NCBI GenBank assembly: GCA_042691655.1 | Contig: CP170506.1 | Span: forward strand, 3,906,001-3,970,000 | Reading direction: 5' to 3' | DNA from: UBA695 sp042691655 | Lineage (GTDB): Bacteria > Verrucomicrobiota > Verrucomicrobiia > Chthoniobacterales > Chthoniobacteraceae | DNA: 64,000 nucleotides | Part shown: positions 63,549-64,000 of the stretch, piece by piece | Numbering within the stretch: the stretch's first letter is position 1 | Layout of the letters: each line of letters starts with the position of its first letter | The notes under the pieces: model-generated | The model's database searches: none | Seen by the model: the letters and a program-made list of their open reading frames with translations, nothing else | Told to the model about the DNA's origin: nothing | Position numbers and translations under genes: made by a program

Positions 63549-64000
63549 ATGACCTATATTCACGAACTTCCAGAATGGCCACGCTTCCAGTGGGACGATG
63601 CCATGTTGCTTCCGTTGCTGGCAGATGTCCGGCATCGCCAGGGACGGCTCTTGGGAAAAATGGAGAGCTTGGGATTTCAGGTGCGGGCAGAAGCAAGTCT
63701 CGCGACGCTGACGGCAGACGTGACCCAATCGAGCGCCATTGAAGGCGAAAAGCTCGATGCCGCACAGGTCCGGTCATCCATCGCGCGTCGTCTTGGGCTG
63801 GACTTTGCCGCGAGCAAACCAGCGGGACGGGATGTGGAAGGCGTGGTGGAGATGATGCTTGATGCGACCCAAAAATTCGCCGAGCCGTTAACGGCTGAGC
63901 GATTGTTTGCTTGGCATTCGGCCTTGTTTCCGACGGGGCGCAGCGGAATGCAGCGCATCACGGTCGGTGTTTGGCGACCCGCGGAGGCAGGGCCGATGCA
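63549..64000 (+). CDS. Fic-family protein (N-terminal part, runs off the window)
   Basis: The first 150 residues are in the window and the gene is open at base 64000. It begins MTYIHELPEWPRFQWDD, the DUF4172-type N-terminus of class II Fic proteins, followed by the inhibitory helix TQSSAIEGEKL, which fits (S/T)xxxE(G/N) with Ser61, Glu65 and Gly66. In this class the Glu blocks ATP placement and keeps AMP transfer off. FAWHSALFPTGRSGM near residue 128 begins the Fic core. The catalytic HPFxxGNGR should lie just outside. Two palindromic sites overlap its promoter and start, which suggests autoregulation. Confidence 0.8.
   Translation, partial: MTYIHELPEWPRFQWDDAMLLPLLADVRHRQGRLLGKMESLGFQVRAEASLATLTADVTQSSAIEGEKLDAAQVRSSIARRLGLDFAASKPAGRDVEGVVEMMLDATQKFAEPLTAERLFAWHSALFPTGRSGMQRITVGVWRPAEAGPM

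Noticed and set aside
1..64000. CRISPR array
   Set aside because: No series of regularly spaced identical repeats was seen. The repeats found are isolated dyads or MITEs.

Overview
The window looks like a chromosome segment of a Verrucomicrobiota bacterium, probably of the Opitutales/Opitutaceae type. This is inferred from a complete four-gene Verru_Chthon pseudopilin cassette, a large PATR-repeat protein with a PEP-CTERM tail, and a LacI-type regulator with a PDPMLTAL hinge, next to a dense set of secreted glycan-degrading enzymes. No rRNA gene, CRISPR array or complete tRNA was seen.

Region 1 (1-14.6 kb) is the right part of a tailed prophage on the + strand: small tail proteins, a tail-assembly chaperone pair joined by a canonical -1 slippery site, a tape measure, two large fibre-type proteins, small membrane proteins and a signal-peptide endolysin. 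It ends at the 3' half of an initiator tRNA-Met gene (14689-14734), an attachment-site remnant.

Region 2 (14.8-19.3 kb) is a graveyard of mobile DNA. It holds an integrase stump split by a complete ISL3-family element with an 8-bp target duplication, a group II intron whose reverse transcriptase carries a +1 frameshift, and an autotransporter-repeat pseudogene split by a 160-bp palindromic element with a 3-bp target duplication. A second copy of that element lies at 47047-47205.

Region 3 (19.3-55.4 kb) is a polysaccharide-utilisation region without SusC/SusD. It encodes an alginate-lyase-fold protein, GH2, GH95, a lyase-like secreted protein, the PATR/PEP-CTERM protein, two GH43 enzymes, a heparinase II/III-like protein, a secreted esterase, GH27, a sodium:solute symporter, a 2-hydroxyacid dehydrogenase and a LacI regulator. 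A shared dyad (GTCAC-N4-GTGAC and the variant GTTTCCAGTGTGAC) lies in front of most of these transcription units, including the regulator, and suggests one local regulon. The enzyme mix would fit a fucosylated or galactosylated plant glycan such as type II arabinogalactan, but that is inference. The Verru_Chthon cassette sits inside this region behind the symporter.

Region 4 (55.5-64 kb) is a decayed type I restriction-modification locus on the - strand (hsdM, hsdS, a TPR gene, hsdR). The damage is five single-base indels and one nonsense codon. Correcting them restores frames of normal family length. Remnants of a Fic C-terminus and of a small secreted protein lie around it. The window ends inside an intact Fic-family gene preceded by three CCGCA-N5-TGCGG dyads.
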